DNA of 6,461 bases from Candidatus Bathyarchaeota archaeon. GTDB taxonomy: Archaea; Thermoproteota; Bathyarchaeia; Bathyarchaeales; Bathyarchaeaceae. The notes under the pieces were generated by a model, which was not told the DNA's origin, made no database searches, and saw only the letters and a program-made list of their open reading frames with translations. Numbering within the stretch: the stretch's first letter is position 1; every line of letters begins with the position of its first letter. Location: NCBI GenBank assembly GCA_029881555.1, contig JAOUMI010000033.1:1-6461 (forward strand). Direction: 5' to 3'. This document shows, piece after piece, positions 5,112-6,461 of the stretch. The translations under genes were made by a program, and so were the position numbers.

Positions 5112-6461
5112 CTAAACAGAAGAACCTCCTAAGATTTGTCGTTCGCATGGCGGTCTCTTCAACATGACATCTTCCATAAAAGCCCTTAGAGGTTCTGCCA
5201 CACTCCAAGCCTGCGCTATGCACCCCCGAGGTGTGTGGGGCGGGTCGCCGTCGAATATTTCACTTATCGTACCAAGCCCAGCTTGAAAGGTTTCCTCTTG
5301 AAAGAGTGGCTGCAAAAAGGTATTGAAGGCAAAGGCGCGCCAACGCTCCTCATGGTTCTTCAACTTCAAGAAGGCAGTGATGAAAGGACCGAGGAGCCAA
5401 GCCCAAACTGTTCCGTTGTGATAGGCTTTGTTGCGGTGGCTCCAATCTCCTAGGTATTTTCCAACGTAGCGCGGGTCGTCCTCTGCCAGGGTTTTCAGCC
5501 CGTAGGTGGCGAAAAGTCCTTTCCAAACGGTTTCAACTACCTTCTCCCCCATCGCTTTGTCGAGCATGATAAAGTCTAACGCAACCGCGATCACCTGATT
5601 TGGCCTCAAAGACGAAACACCCTGTCCCTCCTGCACCACATCGATTAGAAAGCCTTTCTCTGCGTTCCAAAATTCCTTTATGAAGCTCTTTCTAGTCTTC
5701 TCAGCCATGCTAGAATATTTTTTCGCATCCTCTTTTTGGTTGAACCGGGTTGCGAGCAATTCCATAGTTTTTAAGGCGTTATACCACAGCGCTTGAATTT
5801 CCACGGCTTTCCCCTTCGGCGTGACGACCCGATCATTCACCGACGTGTCCATCCAAGTCAGTTGGTGACCGTGCGCGATTAAGCCGTCGTCTTCCACGCG
5901 TATGTTGTATAGGGTGCCTTGAATGTGGTATTCAACAATAGACCTTAACGCGTCCCATAATTCTACTCGCACGAAGTCAAAGTCCTCAGTGTATTTGAGG
6001 TATTGAAGAACCGCGTTGAAGTACCAGAGGGTTGCGTCCACTGTGTTGTAGTTCGGTTTTTCTCCTGCGAGGTCTGGGAACCTGTTGGGAATGATGCCTC
6101 TGTGGCAATAGTGTTTAAAGGTCAGTAAGATCTGTTTCGCGTCCTCAAACCTCTCCGTTATCAGTGTTAGTCCCGGTAGAGAAATCAGAGAGTCTCTCCC
6201 CCAATCTTCAAACCAGTGATAACCGGCGATCACCGATTTTGTTTTAGTTGACTCTCTGTTCACGATAAAGGAGTCTGTTGCCAAAACCAGCCACTTCAGC
6301 CAGTCTTCGATTTTGATGTCACTGTACTGCTCTTGGAACTTTGCGAGCAAGCCCTCTCGGCGCTTTAACTCCTGATCACGCAGAGCATCTATGTCTGTAC
6401 AAATGAATGAAAGGGTGCTCTTGGCTTCACTCTCTGTTTTTGCCGCTGTCGCAACGACAAA
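5112..6461 (-). CDS. Amylo-alpha-1,6-glucosidase, GH133-type glycogen debranching enzyme (N-terminus missing)
   Basis: C-terminal catalytic part of a glycogen debranching enzyme that hydrolyses alpha-1,6 branch points in glycogen. The frame is open to the right edge, giving 449 visible residues; an in-frame TTG at 6350 is internal, because coding sequence continues through it to 6461. Archaeal and bacterial members usually have about 600-700 residues, so the N-terminal sugar-binding domain is mostly outside the window. Counting from the window edge: the hallmark AGYHWFEDWGRDSLISLPG (79-97); PNYNTVDATLWYFNAV near 136-151; WMD (203-205); KAVEIQALWYNAL (218-230); YHNGTVWAWLLGPF (347-360); and GTISEIFDGDPPHTPRGC (397-414). 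These are the conserved blocks of the (alpha/alpha)6 barrel, and the acidic residues in the GRDS and SEIFDGD motifs are likely at or near the active site. No motif appears broken. It lies 92 bases upstream of the GH57 amylase in the same direction; the pair would degrade branched glucan together. The family call is firm; operon membership with GH57 is uncertain because a promoter-like region lies between them. Confidence 0.92.
   Translation of the reverse strand, partial: FVVATAAKTESEAKSTLSFICTDIDALRDQELKRREGLLAKFQEQYSDIKIEDWLKWLVLATDSFIVNRESTKTKSVIAGYHWFEDWGRDSLISLPGLTLITERFEDAKQILLTFKHYCHRGIIPNRFPDLAGEKPNYNTVDATLWYFNAVLQYLKYTEDFDFVRVELWDALRSIVEYHIQGTLYNIRVEDDGLIAHGHQLTWMDTSVNDRVVTPKGKAVEIQALWYNALKTMELLATRFNQKEDAKKYSSMAEKTRKSFIKEFWNAEKGFLIDVVQEGQGVSSLRPNQVIAVALDFIMLDKAMGEKVVETVWKGLFATYGLKTLAEDDPRYVGKYLGDWSHRNKAYHNGTVWAWLLGPFITAFLKLKNHEERWRAFAFNTFLQPLFQEETFQAGLGTISEIFDGDPPHTPRGCIAQAWSVAEPLRAFMEDVMLKRPPCERQILGGSSV

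Noticed and set aside
6348..6350. TTG as the start of the debranching enzyme
   Set aside because: The frame stays open to the right edge, and family members carry a large N-terminal domain before this point.
1..6461. Mobile elements, CRISPR array, tRNA or rRNA genes
   Set aside because: I saw no regularly spaced direct repeats, transposase or integrase motifs, or tRNA/rRNA-like sequence; almost all of the window is occupied by the six metabolic and regulatory genes.

Overview
The window looks like part of an archaeal genome and holds an alpha-glucan (glycogen/starch-type) metabolism island. It carries two GT4 glycogen-synthase-like glycosyltransferases, a GalT-family nucleotidylyltransferase, a GH57 alpha-amylase, a GH133-type amylo-alpha-1,6-glucosidase (debranching enzyme) and a small winged-helix regulator. 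Archaeal origin is inferred from the gene types (the GH57 plus GT4 plus debranching-enzyme combination and the protein subfamilies), from AT-rich TATA-like elements with purine-rich flanks upstream of genes, and from GAGG/GGTG Shine-Dalgarno sites in front of GTG and ATG starts. Base composition is roughly balanced. From recalled sequence resemblance I lean towards a Thermoproteota/Bathyarchaeia-like uncultivated archaeon, but the lineage is not proven here.

Layout. On the plus strand, a GT4 glycosyltransferase that has lost its N-terminus at the left edge (1-873) is followed after 38 bases by a galT-like gene (912-1958). On the minus strand, read from right to left, come a debranching enzyme that runs off the right edge (6461 to 5112), a GH57 alpha-amylase with an extra C-terminal module (5019 to 3448), a complete GT4 glycosyltransferase (3387 to 2227) and an 82-residue winged-helix protein (2222 to 1974). 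The two sets converge: galT and the winged-helix gene stop 15 bases apart, with a perfect 8-bp hairpin at the junction. The only non-coding stretch of any size is the 92-base gap 5020-5111, which contains the apparent promoter of the GH57-GT4-wHTH unit. No stretch longer than 300 bases lacks a gene.

How the genes may work together (inference from families and context). The two GT4 enzymes would extend alpha-1,4-glucan from NDP-glucose. The GalT-family enzyme would interconvert hexose-1-phosphates and NDP-sugars, feeding or draining that pool. GH57 and GH133 would cut alpha-1,4 and alpha-1,6 linkages. The winged-helix protein, translationally coupled to the second GT4, is the obvious candidate regulator. 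No transposase, CRISPR array, tRNA or rRNA gene was seen. The genes belong to known families; the less ordinary signals are the GH57 fusion, the inverted repeat around the GH57 promoter, a possible ten-residue leader ORF overlapping the GT4 start, and the regulator itself.
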